30,896 nt of DNA, taken from positions 1 to 30,896 of the forward strand of contig VGCF01000002.1 in the NCBI GenBank assembly GCA_016870135.1, written 5' to 3'. This DNA comes from Alphaproteobacteria bacterium. GTDB lineage: Bacteria; Pseudomonadota; Alphaproteobacteria; Holosporales; Holosporaceae. A program made the translations under genes and the position numbers. Below are positions 16,681 through 25,197 of the stretch, one piece after another. Position 1 is the first letter of the stretch, and each line of letters starts with the position of its first letter. The notes below the pieces were generated by a model that was given only the letters and a program-made list of their open reading frames with translations, searched no databases and was not told where the DNA came from.

Positions 16681-17604
16681 ATGAGTTCACCACCAGGCAG
16701 ATTTTTTGGCCGTTTTGGAAATCAATTTTACAGTGCTCCAGTTTGGAAAAAACCTGCTTTTAGAGGGTTTTTATGGGCCATGTGTTCCAACACCAGTTTT
16801 GTGGCCATCATGATTTTGAACAAAGTGTTTCGACAAGAATTTCCAATCATGTGGTTGGTTTGGGGCAGATGTTTGTTTGCCCTGCTGTTGGTTATCCCCT
16901 TTTTAAGGTGGAGCAATCTGAAAGTGCTGTGGGGGGTGCAGGCCCTTCGTGGTGGTGTTGTCGCCGGCGCGATGGTGTGCTCTTATACAGCGTATCGGCA
17001 TTTGCCCAGTCATTTTGCAGCATTGATTGGTGCCAGCAGCGCTCTGTTTACCGTGGTCTTGGCTCGGATTTTTTTAAAGGAACCCGTGGATTCAAAGCGC
17101 ATGATTGCCCTGGCTATTGGGTATTGCGGGGTCTTGATTTTATTAAGTGATGCCATCCATACATCCTGGAGTCATTACGTCGTGTGGGCCCTTGCGGGAA
17201 ATGCGTTGGCCGCCACAACAGCCATTTTATCAAAATGGTTAACTCTGCGATCGATTCATCCACAATCCAGCATGGTGTACGGCATTGTCGTGCCTTTGAT
17301 GGCGTTCAGTGTCATTTTGTACCTTGATCCCCAATGGCATCAGATCAAACTGGGGGCTTATCAATGGCAATTGTTGGCTGTTTTGGGGGGCATTGGCGCC
17401 TGTATACAATATTCTTTACTGCGCGCTTATCAAGTGGTAAAAGCCTCTTTTGTTGCTCCGTTGGAATATGCTCGATTATGTTTAATGATTCCTGCTGGCT
17501 ATGTTTTTTTGGGTGAAATACCCACCCTTTGGTCTTATGTGGGTGGCACAGTGATTGTGGGCATTTCCATTTGTTTTGTGCGCTGGGAAACAGCGGAATC
17601 CTAG
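16681..17604 (+). CDS. EamA/DMT-family transporter
   Basis: Inner-membrane permease of the drug/metabolite transporter superfamily, 307 residues with about ten spans arranged as two EamA repeats (first with PIMWLVWGRCLFALLL and the end-of-repeat FLKEPVD; second ending YVFLGEIPTLWSYVGG, where the conserved E-x-P occurs). The ATG at 16681 has GGAG eight bases upstream; an ATG at 16624 lacks one. The substrate is unknown. Members of this family import S-adenosylmethionine in Rickettsia and other intracellular bacteria, which is a possibility here but is only inference. It follows pgsA closely on the same strand. Confidence 0.88.
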   Translation: MSSPPGRFFGRFGNQFYSAPVWKKPAFRGFLWAMCSNTSFVAIMILNKVFRQEFPIMWLVWGRCLFALLLVIPFLRWSNLKVLWGVQALRGGVVAGAMVCSYTAYRHLPSHFAALIGASSALFTVVLARIFLKEPVDSKRMIALAIGYCGVLILLSDAIHTSWSHYVVWALAGNALAATTAILSKWLTLRSIHPQSSMVYGIVVPLMAFSVILYLDPQWHQIKLGAYQWQLLAVLGGIGACIQYSLLRAYQVVKASFVAPLEYARLCLMIPAGYVFLGEIPTLWSYVGGTVIVGISICFVRWETAES

Positions 17605-17757
17605 CGGCGCCCACATTCCTTTAACCCATTGTGTTCCAAGTATGGAAATCACAGACAAAGGTTGACCACTACCTCTTTTTGCACAATAATAAAATCTGGC
17701 TTTTTTTGTAAAAAGCTGTTTTGTAGGTTCCAAAAATCAATACAAATATTTAAAAAA

Positions 17758-17765
17758 GGGGGGGG
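17758..17765 (+). repeat. G8 tract at the ribosome-binding site of an MFS gene
   Basis: Eight consecutive G residues end two bases before the ATG at 17768, preceded by six A residues. The run takes the place of a Shine-Dalgarno site. Homopolymers of this length are prone to slippage, which would change spacing to the start codon. Confidence 0.85.
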
Positions 17766-17767
17766 CT

Positions 17768-19012
17768 ATGACAAAATATTTTCGTCACACTTATTCATTA
17801 AAAAGCCTGACAATGTGGATGATTTCCTGCCTATTTTTTATGTTTCAGTTTATCCCAAGACTTTGGTTGGGGCAAAACGCAGACCATATCAGAGAACAGT
17901 TGTCCATCGACTGGCAGTGTTTTGGGTACATCAGTGCACTGTATTATTTTGGATATTCTGGGATGCAAATTCCTGTGGCCATGATGTTGGATCGTTTCCA
18001 GCCCCGGTATGTGATTTCTGGTTTGATTGCTTTGCTCAGCCTTTCTTTTCTGGCTTTTACCCTGACAGACAACTGGATAGTGGCGGCTGGGGCTCGATTT
18101 TTTATCGGTGTCGGTTCCGCTGCTGGTTTTTTGGGGGTTTCCAAAATTATTTCCCAATGGTTTGATCGCAAAACGTATGCAAAACTGTTGGGTGTTTCCA
18201 TTGGGTTTGGTATTTTGGGTGCCGTCTATGGCGGGGGTCCGACTTATGTGTTGGTGCAAAAATACGGGGTAGATACGGTGGCCTTTGGTATTGTTGGTGT
18301 TGGATTGGCGTTGGCACTGGCAGTTTTTTTCTCTGTGAGATCGCCTGCAAACAGCCACGAAAACAATGAGAAATTGACCATTGCGCACTTAAAGGAACTG
18401 ATTTCTTCCCCCACCATTTGGATTTTGGGTGCTGTAAACCTGTTGCTGGTCGGCCCATTAGAAGGATTTGCCGATGTGTGGGGAGGGCGATATCTGGTGG
18501 ATATCTTTGGATTTAAAGAAAAAAGTGCCCTAGAGCTGGTCTCGTTTATCTTTATTGGTTTAATTTCTGCCTCACCCATTACACCATGGATTGGGAAAAA
18601 GATTGGGGATTATGCTCTGATCAATGTGTGTGGGCTAGGTATTGTGTTGTGTTTTGTGACTTTATTTATGCAATGGACGACATCTTGGTTAGGTGTGGCC
18701 ACAACGTTGTTCATGATGGGGGCTTTTTCGTCGTATCAGACCAATTTGTTGTCCGCGGGCAGTGACATGGTGAGGCCTGTATTAATAGGGGTTGCCGTTG
18801 CCTTTTTAAATTCTTGGAATATGTTTGGCGGATCGGTGTTTCACCCTCTTGTTGGTGGGATTATGGATTCTGGTAAAACGGGTCAATCCGACGTGGTTTC
18901 AGAATCGACCTATATTGCGGCATTGGGCACCATTCCGTTGGCAGCCATGATCGGGATTATTTTAATGTGCTTTATTTGGATCAGTCATCACAAACATAAC
19001 AGATTAAAATAA
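17768..19012 (+). CDS. MFS transporter, Pht/ProP-like
   Basis: Twelve-span major facilitator permease of the inner membrane, 414 residues. The N-terminal half has the pattern GYISALYYFGYSGMQIPVAM, then MLDRFQPRYV as the loop 2-3 motif, a TM4 arginine (ARFFIGVGSAAGFLGVSKI), SQWFDRKTYAKLLGVSIG and GAVYGGGPTYVLV in TM5. This layout is shared with the Legionella Pht nutrient carriers and related Rickettsiales/Holosporales permeases, which take up amino acids or nucleosides from a host; the substrate here is not known. The start is fixed by the adjacent G8 run acting as ribosome-binding site. Confidence 0.9.
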   Translation: MTKYFRHTYSLKSLTMWMISCLFFMFQFIPRLWLGQNADHIREQLSIDWQCFGYISALYYFGYSGMQIPVAMMLDRFQPRYVISGLIALLSLSFLAFTLTDNWIVAAGARFFIGVGSAAGFLGVSKIISQWFDRKTYAKLLGVSIGFGILGAVYGGGPTYVLVQKYGVDTVAFGIVGVGLALALAVFFSVRSPANSHENNEKLTIAHLKELISSPTIWILGAVNLLLVGPLEGFADVWGGRYLVDIFGFKEKSALELVSFIFIGLISASPITPWIGKKIGDYALINVCGLGIVLCFVTLFMQWTTSWLGVATTLFMMGAFSSYQTNLLSAGSDMVRPVLIGVAVAFLNSWNMFGGSVFHPLVGGIMDSGKTGQSDVVSESTYIAALGTIPLAAMIGIILMCFIWISHHKHNRLK

Positions 19013-19374
19013 GGTAACTGTTTGCAATGGGGTACATTGTATAGAATGTGCCCTCTGCATATCTGCTTGTTGCATAGGCCCGCTTCATGGGCTTGTTGCA
19101 TAGGCGCAAGGGGGGGATCAAAGGCAGGGATTCTCCAGCAACATGCCCCCCCTGAAACGGATGCTGTCGGTGTGAGTCCGCATCCATCACAAGGGACCAA
19201 TGCGCTGACAACATCTGCTGGATTTCAAAGATCAACATTAATATCCCCCTTTGATATACCTCTGTCCATCAATAGGGGGGGGTAGATGACTTTGGGTCAA
19301 TTCTTAACACTCATCATCGGCCTACACATCTCAGGGAATGCCTTTTAATATGACAAGAAGGTACACAAGGGGGG
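19013..19374. other. 362-bp gap with short repeats and G runs
   Basis: No gene is supported. The gap contains two copies of a 15-bp sequence (GCTTGTTGCATAGGC at 19065-19079 and 19091-19105), a C7 run at 19146-19152 and three G runs (G7 at 19110-19116, G8 at 19275-19282, G6 at 19369-19374), and a GGATGC/GCATCC inverted repeat at 19159-19185. It lies between convergent genes and looks like eroded repeat or insertion-element DNA. Confidence 0.6.
19065..19105. repeat. 15-bp direct repeat, two copies
   Basis: GCTTGTTGCATAGGC occurs at 19065-19079 and again at 19091-19105, with CCGCTTCATGG between; GCCC/GGGC across the spacer could form a small hairpin. The end of an insertion element is one possible origin, but no transposase is seen. 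Confidence 0.8.
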
Positions 19375-19971
19375 TTAAGATACAATGCTGGCGGTAACAG
19401 AAGAGCACTGGGATTGAGGAAAATCCAGAGAAAAGGTCTGGGATTGGCCCGATAAAACTTGGGTATTTTCTAGAACATGATCTTTTTTTATCGGTGTTTT
19501 CTTGCCCGATGAATCAAACTCCCATAAACACAGCTGTATTTTTGGGGAAACAATGGTTTTATCCGACAGATTTCGTATAGACCCGTGACAAATGATTTTG
19601 CCCTCGTCCGTACTTTGAAAGGCAAAAGATGTAAGTTCTAATTTTGGATCTTTTTTCTGATTCAACAGCAGTTCTATCCAACCATCCACCCATGGCCCCA
19701 AGGTATCTAGACTCTGTCTGCCCAGGTAAAATGAACCAGATCCCACGGCGCATAACGCAATGATGCCCAAGATGCGCTTTGTTCCAACAGAAAGCCCCCT
19801 GTATTCGCTGTCTGACTCTTTGGACGTGGTAACCAACATGTTTTTCGATTCGGGGGCTGTTTGATGCCAAATATGACCACAGGCGGTGCATCGTACTTGA
19901 CACCCTTTGGATCCCAAAACGCTGTCGTCTAAATGATAACGCATTTTGCACGAACGACACTGTACAATCAT
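19375..19971 (-). CDS. MJ0042-type zinc-ribbon membrane protein
   Basis: A 198-residue protein of a type common in alphaproteobacteria, function unknown. The N-terminus is a zinc-finger-like domain with CRSC (residues 5-8) and CxxxCxxC (24-31), ending in GHIWHQ. A single membrane span follows at about 68-84 (GIIALCAVGSGSFYLG). The C-terminal half, presumably periplasmic, is a beta-rich domain (FQSTDEGKIICHGSIRNLSDKTIVSPKIQL) resembling the DUF3426 fold, in which short C-terminal domains are thought to bind or shape envelope partners. The finger would face the cytosol. It is monocistronic here, about 400 bp from RNase J. Confidence 0.85.
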   Translation of the reverse strand: MIVQCRSCKMRYHLDDSVLGSKGCQVRCTACGHIWHQTAPESKNMLVTTSKESDSEYRGLSVGTKRILGIIALCAVGSGSFYLGRQSLDTLGPWVDGWIELLLNQKKDPKLELTSFAFQSTDEGKIICHGSIRNLSDKTIVSPKIQLCLWEFDSSGKKTPIKKDHVLENTQVLSGQSQTFSLDFPQSQCSSVTASIVS

Positions 19972-20369
19972 ATGAATATGGCGTGCGCAAAATTAGATGA
20001 TAAAATTCTATGGGTTTTTCAACCCTTTGTCCATACCGTATTTTGCATGGCATCCTGTTTTGCATTACAGCGGTTAATGCACCATATTGCGCACTGCGTT
20101 TGTTGATTTTTTCAATATACAGACAGTCATTGTTTTTTTGAATTTTTTTCAGGCCACAGCGTTAACCTTCACAGTGACGAACCCGCTCAACATTGTTGAA
20201 GACCAATAGAGTCAAAAGAATAGTCTGTGCTGCGTTGTTTTACAGGCGCGAGGGATGGGCACCATCATGTCAGCCAATGTCGCGGATATATTGGACAGCT
20301 TGCTTCGCCCCGCGGTTAAACAGATTCAAGACCCCCTATGGTGGCATAAGGGGGTAGGAAGACGGGTGA
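19972..20369. other. 398-bp intergenic stretch upstream of the zinc-ribbon gene
   Basis: No convincing gene is seen. The minus strand must hold the zinc-ribbon gene's promoter and the 3' end of the RNase J transcript (hairpin at 20331-20355). On the plus strand an ATG at 20267 opens a 42-codon frame (starting MSANVADILDSLLRP) that ends inside the RNase J gene at 20395; it has only a distant GAGGG and is not called. Confidence 0.5.
20331..20355 (-). terminator. Hairpin after RNase J gene
   Basis: ACCCCCT at 20331-20337 pairs with AGGGGGT at 20349-20355; three more pairs (ATG/CAT) can form inside past a one-base bulge, leaving a four-base loop. On the minus strand the hairpin starts 15 bases after the RNase J stop. 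The run after it (CTTGAATCTGTTT) is not a clean U tract, so it may protect the 3' end more than terminate. Confidence 0.45.
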
Positions 20370-22130
20370 TCAGACCCAGACGCTGTGAACTCTGACGACA
20401 GGTTGAACACCCCATTTTTTGTAAAATAAGTTACGTATACGACGTGCCGCAGTGATATGGGTGGGCGCAGAAGATTTTGAAGCAGGTGGAACACTCATGC
20501 TATCTTCGGATGCAACAGAAGAAGGCCTATTATCCTTTCCGCCTTTGATTCGTTTTTTTAAATCTCCTTGGTTGATGGCTTCGGTATATATCTCTGTAAT
20601 CAAGTTTTTAATCTGACTTTCCACCGAGTCTCTTTCTGCTTCGTACTCAAAAACCCCATGAGACATCACCGTGCGGGATAAAATCTTGCGATTGGCGCTG
20701 GACAACACCACAAACACAAATAATGATCCCCGATCCAGCAGCTCTTTTCTCTGGGTAACCACAGGACCCGTGTAATCCACTAAACGGCGTCCATCCAGAG
20801 CCAACCGGCCCGTGGGAACGTCGCCCAATAATTTGATTGGTCCAGGGGCAAGATGAAAAATATTTCCGTTTTTCGGAACAATGGTACGCAAAACCCCTTT
20901 GAAATGGGCAAAGGCCGCATGTTCTTTCAGGTGAATGGCTTCTCCGTGCACAGGCACCACAATCTGAGGCTTTAGCCAATCGTACATTTGAGCCAATTCC
21001 TCACGACAGGGGTGTCCGGATACGTGCAACCCCTCTTTGTACGTAATCATTGTAACGTTTTGCAAGGTTAAACGGTTTTGCAGCGCTGCAATCGCCTCTT
21101 GATTTCCTGGAATAACACGTGATGAAAAAATGACCGTATCGTGTTCTCCCAACGTTACAAACGGGTGATCCTTGTTGGACATGCGTGTCAGCGCTGCTTT
21201 GGGCTCCGCTTGGCTTCCTGTGGTTAAGATCATGACGGATGATGGTGCGTGATTTTTCACCTCTTCCACCGGAATGAATTGAAAAGAATCGTTAAAGTAT
21301 CCGCAATGGCGCGCAGCATCCACCATGCGCTGTAAAGATCTGCCCACCAAACACACTTTACGATGCGTCGCAACGGCCGCCTTGTAACAACTGTGAATGC
21401 GGGCCAAGTTGGATGAAAAACACGAAATGATAACACGCCCTGTACACCCAGCCACCACATCATAAATGGCATTTTCCACATCTCCCTCGGATCCAGAAAA
21501 CCCTTCTTCGAACACGTTTGTCGAGTCACATACCAGAGCCAAGACACCCTCTTGCCCCAATTCAATCATGCGTTGCGTATCAATGGCTTTTCCAATCAGT
21601 GGCTTTTGATCAATTTTCCAATCACCGGTGTGGAAAATATTCCCGTATGCCGTGCGAATCATTAATGCGCTGGGTTCTGGAATAGAATGGGTCAGTGATA
21701 CAAATTCAATATTAAAATGACCAACCTGAGTTCTGCTAAGCAAAGGGACTTCGTTCACCTGAACTTTTAAATTCAATTCTTTTAATTTTTCACCCAAAAT
21801 ATAGGCCGTAAATGGTGTGGCATACAAGGGGCAATTTAAATATCCCAAAAGATAGGCCACCGCACCCACATGGTCTTCGTGGGCATGGGTGACAAACAGC
21901 CCTTGAAGCTTGCTCAGATCCACGCTCTCTACGAAATGACGAATATCGCTCATTAAAACCATGTCGGGGCTGCGGGAAAATGTGATGCCATTGTCAACCA
22001 TCAGCCATTGGCCGTCACAACAATAGAAATTAGCATTCATTCCAATTTCCCCGCTTCCTCCTAAAGGAACAAAAGACAGCCCCTGTGGATTTTCTAAAAT
22101 TTTCTTAAATTGATGAGAAGGATTACTCAC
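20370..22130 (-). CDS. rnj: Ribonuclease J
   Basis: Metallo-beta-lactamase/beta-CASP nuclease with 5'-to-3' exonuclease and endonuclease activity on RNA; in alphaproteobacteria it works in rRNA and mRNA processing. The 586-residue protein has the beta-lactamase core with HAHEDH (82-87) as the two-zinc site, further ligands in FHTGDWKID, a beta-CASP insert (VIISCFSSNLARIHS), and the conserved HVSGHPCREEL plus VPVHGEAIHLKEHA that bind the RNA 5' phosphate. The C-terminal domain contains a Ser-rich linker. The start codon is GTG at 22130 with no clear ribosome-binding site. It is the main ribonuclease gene visible here. Confidence 0.95.
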   Translation of the reverse strand: MSNPSHQFKKILENPQGLSFVPLGGSGEIGMNANFYCCDGQWLMVDNGITFSRSPDMVLMSDIRHFVESVDLSKLQGLFVTHAHEDHVGAVAYLLGYLNCPLYATPFTAYILGEKLKELNLKVQVNEVPLLSRTQVGHFNIEFVSLTHSIPEPSALMIRTAYGNIFHTGDWKIDQKPLIGKAIDTQRMIELGQEGVLALVCDSTNVFEEGFSGSEGDVENAIYDVVAGCTGRVIISCFSSNLARIHSCYKAAVATHRKVCLVGRSLQRMVDAARHCGYFNDSFQFIPVEEVKNHAPSSVMILTTGSQAEPKAALTRMSNKDHPFVTLGEHDTVIFSSRVIPGNQEAIAALQNRLTLQNVTMITYKEGLHVSGHPCREELAQMYDWLKPQIVVPVHGEAIHLKEHAAFAHFKGVLRTIVPKNGNIFHLAPGPIKLLGDVPTGRLALDGRRLVDYTGPVVTQRKELLDRGSLFVFVVLSSANRKILSRTVMSHGVFEYEAERDSVESQIKNLITEIYTEAINQGDLKKRIKGGKDNRPSSVASEDSMSVPPASKSSAPTHITAARRIRNLFYKKWGVQPVVRVHSVWV

Positions 22131-22363
22131 TGCGGTAAAAATATATTATGATCGTTATGTTTATTCTAACACGCTTTTTTACATAAAAGATAGAATATGG
22201 CCCCTTTTTTGATTCAATTCACCAAGACACCCCCGTGGTTGGGCCTGGATATGAGCATTCATTTAATGCTGAATATTAACAACCAGTCAACTTTTTACTG
22301 TTTTTTAACCAAGACTTGATTACAATATTTCTAAACACAACTGTAAAAACCAGGAGAACATAG

Positions 22364-23017
22364 ATGAAAAAAAGAACATGGAAAGCCGCCTTTACCGCCG
22401 CCTTATTCGGGACATGCGCGATCACCACATCGGCAGATTCTAACCTATGGATGAATTCATCACACATGGAGTCCAATCAATCCTCAGAAACATCGACTTC
22501 TGAATCGTCAAAAAGTGGCTCTGATCGATCCAAAGAGGTGCACGTCCAAACCAATCAGAATGGTGATGCTGTGATGAAAAAAACCATCGAAACGATTACG
22601 GAAAATGGAGTAAAAACCATAAAAACCACAGAAGAGTACACCAAAGATGGTCACACCGAAGTCGTAACCCAGACCACAACAGAAAAGGTGAAAGGGCGCC
22701 AATGCTGTGGGCTGAAAAAAATCAGAAAATTGAAAAAATGGCTGAACAAACTAGAACATCAGGCCCATCATGAAGGTGCTCAAGGCGACGATTGTGATGA
22801 AAAATGCAAACAACTTGACGCTGGCCAATGGGATAGGACGGGGCATACCGATGCCCATAAAGAATCCAAAAAAATGGTGCAAAAAACCCTTGGTTTAGAC
22901 AATTTTGGCGATGTCATTACCCAACTGTTTGATCGCATTATTGATGTTATAGCTGTGGTGAACCAGAAAATAGAGTCAGAGCAAAACCATACTGCACTCC
23001 ACAAACGGATGACTTGA
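22364..23017 (+). CDS. Exported protein of unknown function
   Basis: I do not recognise this 217-residue protein. It starts with a clean Sec signal peptide (KKRTWKAAFTAALFGTCAIT, likely cut after TSA at residue 24) and an AGGAGA ribosome-binding site. Residues 31-60 are Ser/Glu-rich and probably disordered. Residues 65-110 are Thr/Glu/Lys-rich with alternating beta-like periods (KKTIETITENGVKTIKTTEE, then TEVVTQTTTEKV). A cysteine-rich middle follows (QCCGLKKIRKLKKW, then DDCDEKC), which could bind a metal or form disulfides, and then an amphipathic C-terminal helix (LGLDNFGDVITQLFDRIIDV). It is the only plus-strand gene among minus-strand ones and stands alone, so it is an accessory envelope or secreted protein, possibly host-directed; that role is speculation. 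Confidence 0.75.
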   Translation: MKKRTWKAAFTAALFGTCAITTSADSNLWMNSSHMESNQSSETSTSESSKSGSDRSKEVHVQTNQNGDAVMKKTIETITENGVKTIKTTEEYTKDGHTEVVTQTTTEKVKGRQCCGLKKIRKLKKWLNKLEHQAHHEGAQGDDCDEKCKQLDAGQWDRTGHTDAHKESKKMVQKTLGLDNFGDVITQLFDRIIDVIAVVNQKIESEQNHTALHKRMT

Positions 23018-23049
23018 ACCTGGAACGTGGGAAAAGCCATGGTGGAGCA

Positions 23050-23187
23050 GTGAGCGCAACAGATGAATCAGAATTGGATCTAGCCACCAAAACCGCCAGC
23101 AAACCTGACCGTCAAGCGTACGGCTTTGGTTTGATGGAGGATCGCCCCATGGTCTTTTTTGATCTAAAAGATTCTGTTTTACTCTAA
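23050..23187 (+). CDS. Possible small ORF or relic after the exported protein
   Basis: After the exported-protein stop, a different plus-strand frame reads on without a stop from about 22950 to 23187. From a GTG at 23050 it gives 45 residues beginning VSATDESELDLATKTASKPD and containing YGFGLMEDRPMVFFDLKD, which look protein-like. There is no ribosome-binding site, the end overlaps the convergent tsaC gene by 9 bases, and the complementary strand is open too. It may be the tail of a once longer gene or a dispersed repeat; coding is unproven. Confidence 0.25.
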   Translation: MSATDESELDLATKTASKPDRQAYGFGLMEDRPMVFFDLKDSVLL

Positions 23188-24177
23188 TGCCGCGCACGCA
23201 CGCCACAAGCGATCATTAATAGCACAACCTAGGCCTGTCTGGGGAATGGGCATCACAGCGATTGTTTGGCATATGCTTTGATCCAATTGGTGTAAAGCGG
23301 CAAACAAACGGGCCGCCGCCTGGGTAACGTTGCCCTCTAAACTCAGTTGCGCACACACGGTTGCGCCTAATAATGGTGGACCAAAAGCCAACAGACCTTC
23401 CCCGTCTTCGATATGGGTCGCATTTAAACGCAGCCGTTTTTTAGGGGCATAATGGGCCAACAGCTGACCAGGACACAATACATTGGTGCTGGGGGCAGGG
23501 GGCGCAATCACAGTCGCGTCTTGCATAGGCCCAGAATCAGGAACCGTTATGGGTTCTGGAAACCCCAGCAACAGGGTATTGATGTCTTCGACCGATAGGG
23601 CACCAGGGCGCAATATGCGGATGGGCCAAGTACGGCCATCTACAATGGTGGATTCTAGACCATACATGCATGGACCTCCGTCCAAGATCGGCACATTCAA
23701 ATCCTTGGCCACGTGCGCCGCGGTGGTGGGGCTGAGTTGGCCTGACAAATTGGCACTAGGGGCCGCTAATGGTCCAGGTAAAGCCCTTAAAATCTCTTGG
23801 ATCATGGGGTGCGATGGCACGCGAATGGCGGCTGAATTTAATCCACCCCTTGCGGCCAAAGGAATTCGAGAATTTTGGGCCAAAGACAATACGACCGTTA
23901 ACGGACCAGGCCAACATGCTGCAGCCAAATACTGGGCCCACGGTGTCCAGACCACATCATTACAACTGTCTTCTAAACGCGCATAATGTAAAATTAATGG
24001 ATTGTGTTTGGGGCGATTTTTTAACGCATAAATATGCTCCACCACCTGTCCATCATAACCCAATGCCGCCAATCCATAAACCGTTTCGGTGGGCAAGGCC
24101 ACAACCTCTCTGTTTAACAGATGGTGTATGGCCCGATCAATATCCTTAAAAATCATAGGTTGTTTCGATAATGTCAT
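23179..24177 (-). CDS. tsaC: L-threonylcarbamoyladenylate synthase (Sua5 type)
   Basis: Makes threonylcarbamoyl-AMP from threonine, bicarbonate and ATP, the first step of t6A37 tRNA modification. At 332 residues it is the long Sua5/TsaC2 form: an N-terminal YrdC domain (VVALPTETVYGLAA near residue 25, then KNRPKHNPL, WPGPLTVVL, AAIRVPSHP, PSANLSGQLSPTTAAHV) and, after a linker with ESTIVDG and LRPGAL, the C-terminal Sua5 domain ending GLGCAINDRLWRAC. The ATG at 24177 has no obvious ribosome-binding site; an in-frame ATG at 24156 would shorten it by seven residues. The stop lies 9 bases inside a doubtful plus-strand frame. Confidence 0.93.
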   Translation of the reverse strand: MTLSKQPMIFKDIDRAIHHLLNREVVALPTETVYGLAALGYDGQVVEHIYALKNRPKHNPLILHYARLEDSCNDVVWTPWAQYLAAACWPGPLTVVLSLAQNSRIPLAARGGLNSAAIRVPSHPMIQEILRALPGPLAAPSANLSGQLSPTTAAHVAKDLNVPILDGGPCMYGLESTIVDGRTWPIRILRPGALSVEDINTLLLGFPEPITVPDSGPMQDATVIAPPAPSTNVLCPGQLLAHYAPKKRLRLNATHIEDGEGLLAFGPPLLGATVCAQLSLEGNVTQAAARLFAALHQLDQSICQTIAVMPIPQTGLGCAINDRLWRACAALE

Positions 24178-24228
24178 ACAATGGTCATTTTTTTGGATTA
24201 ACCAAACACAAGATCTGCCGTTATTGTG

Positions 24229-25197
24229 TCAGAAAAAGCCCGGCCCCTCAACCTTGCTCGCCTTTTGACCGGGTGTACTGTTTGTACCATCCATATTGGG
24301 CAAGTTCTTTCCAAACACCATGGCTTCTTTTAATTGCTGGCCAATATCTGAAACGCTGCCTGGGGAATAAGGCACCATGATGGTGTTCATTTTTCCACCC
24401 ACGCCCATCTCTTTCAAGGTATCAAAATACTGGGTCATTAAAATCAAATGCATAATGGCATCGTGATCAGCACCGGGGATCTGGGCCTGAAAATCGCAAA
24501 GAGAATCTTTTAACCCATCCATGATGGCTTTACGTTGCCAAGAAATACCTTTTCCGTGCAGAGCCTTGCTTTCGGCCTCGGCCTCGGCCTGTTTCACCTT
24601 TAGGATTTTTTCAGCTTCACCACGTTCATTGGCCGCAATGCGTAAACGTTGGGCTTCGTTAATTTCGTTCATGGCGGCTTTGACTTTGGCATCGGGCATA
24701 ATATCCGTGACCAAGGTTTGGGTAATATCATAACCGAAATTATTCATGACCTCTTTTAATTCATCGCGCACAGAAAGGGCAATGTCATCCTTGGTGGAAA
24801 AAACATCGTCCAGTTTAATTTTGGGAACCCGAGAACGCACCACATCAAATACAAAGGCCTTGATTTGTTTTTCTGGATCATCCAGCGTATAAAATGCGTC
24901 AAAAATTTTATGGGGTAAAACCCGATATTGCACAGATGTGGTGATGTCCACAAAAACATCATCCAATGTTTTGGTTTCCACCTTGATGTCCAGTTGCATC
25001 AATCGCAAACTGACCAGACCGGCGCATTGATCCACCACTGGAATTTTAAAATGTAAACCCGCCTCACACTGGGTGTTGAATTTTCCAAAACGTTCAATGA
25101 TGAACACTGATTGTTGGGGAACAATGATATAGGATGCAAAAACAATACCAATAACAAGAACGATAATCACAATGGTAAAAAGAAACAACACCGTCAT
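24229..25197 (-). CDS. SPFH/band 7 (stomatin-like) membrane protein
   Basis: Membrane-anchored SPFH-domain protein of the stomatin/QmcA type, 322 residues. One N-terminal span (VLFLFTIVIIVLVIGIVFAS) is followed by the band 7 domain (VPQQSVFIIERFGKFNTQCEAGLHFKIPVVD, then VFVDITTSVQYRV and VFDVVRSRVPKIKLDDVFSTKDDIA). A charged coiled coil (about 180-220, RIAANERGEAEKILKVKQAEAEAES) precedes the C-terminal tail. Members oligomerise in the membrane and often act as scaffolds for FtsH-type proteases or as partners of NfeD; no such gene is adjacent. Its molecular role here is not known. Confidence 0.93.
   Translation of the reverse strand: MTVLFLFTIVIIVLVIGIVFASYIIVPQQSVFIIERFGKFNTQCEAGLHFKIPVVDQCAGLVSLRLMQLDIKVETKTLDDVFVDITTSVQYRVLPHKIFDAFYTLDDPEKQIKAFVFDVVRSRVPKIKLDDVFSTKDDIALSVRDELKEVMNNFGYDITQTLVTDIMPDAKVKAAMNEINEAQRLRIAANERGEAEKILKVKQAEAEAESKALHGKGISWQRKAIMDGLKDSLCDFQAQIPGADHDAIMHLILMTQYFDTLKEMGVGGKMNTIMVPYSPGSVSDIGQQLKEAMVFGKNLPNMDGTNSTPGQKASKVEGPGFF

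Noticed and set aside
22294..22326. Possible promoter (TACAAT at 22321) for the exported-protein gene
   Set aside because: No acceptable -35 at 16-18 bases was found, so only the gene is reported.
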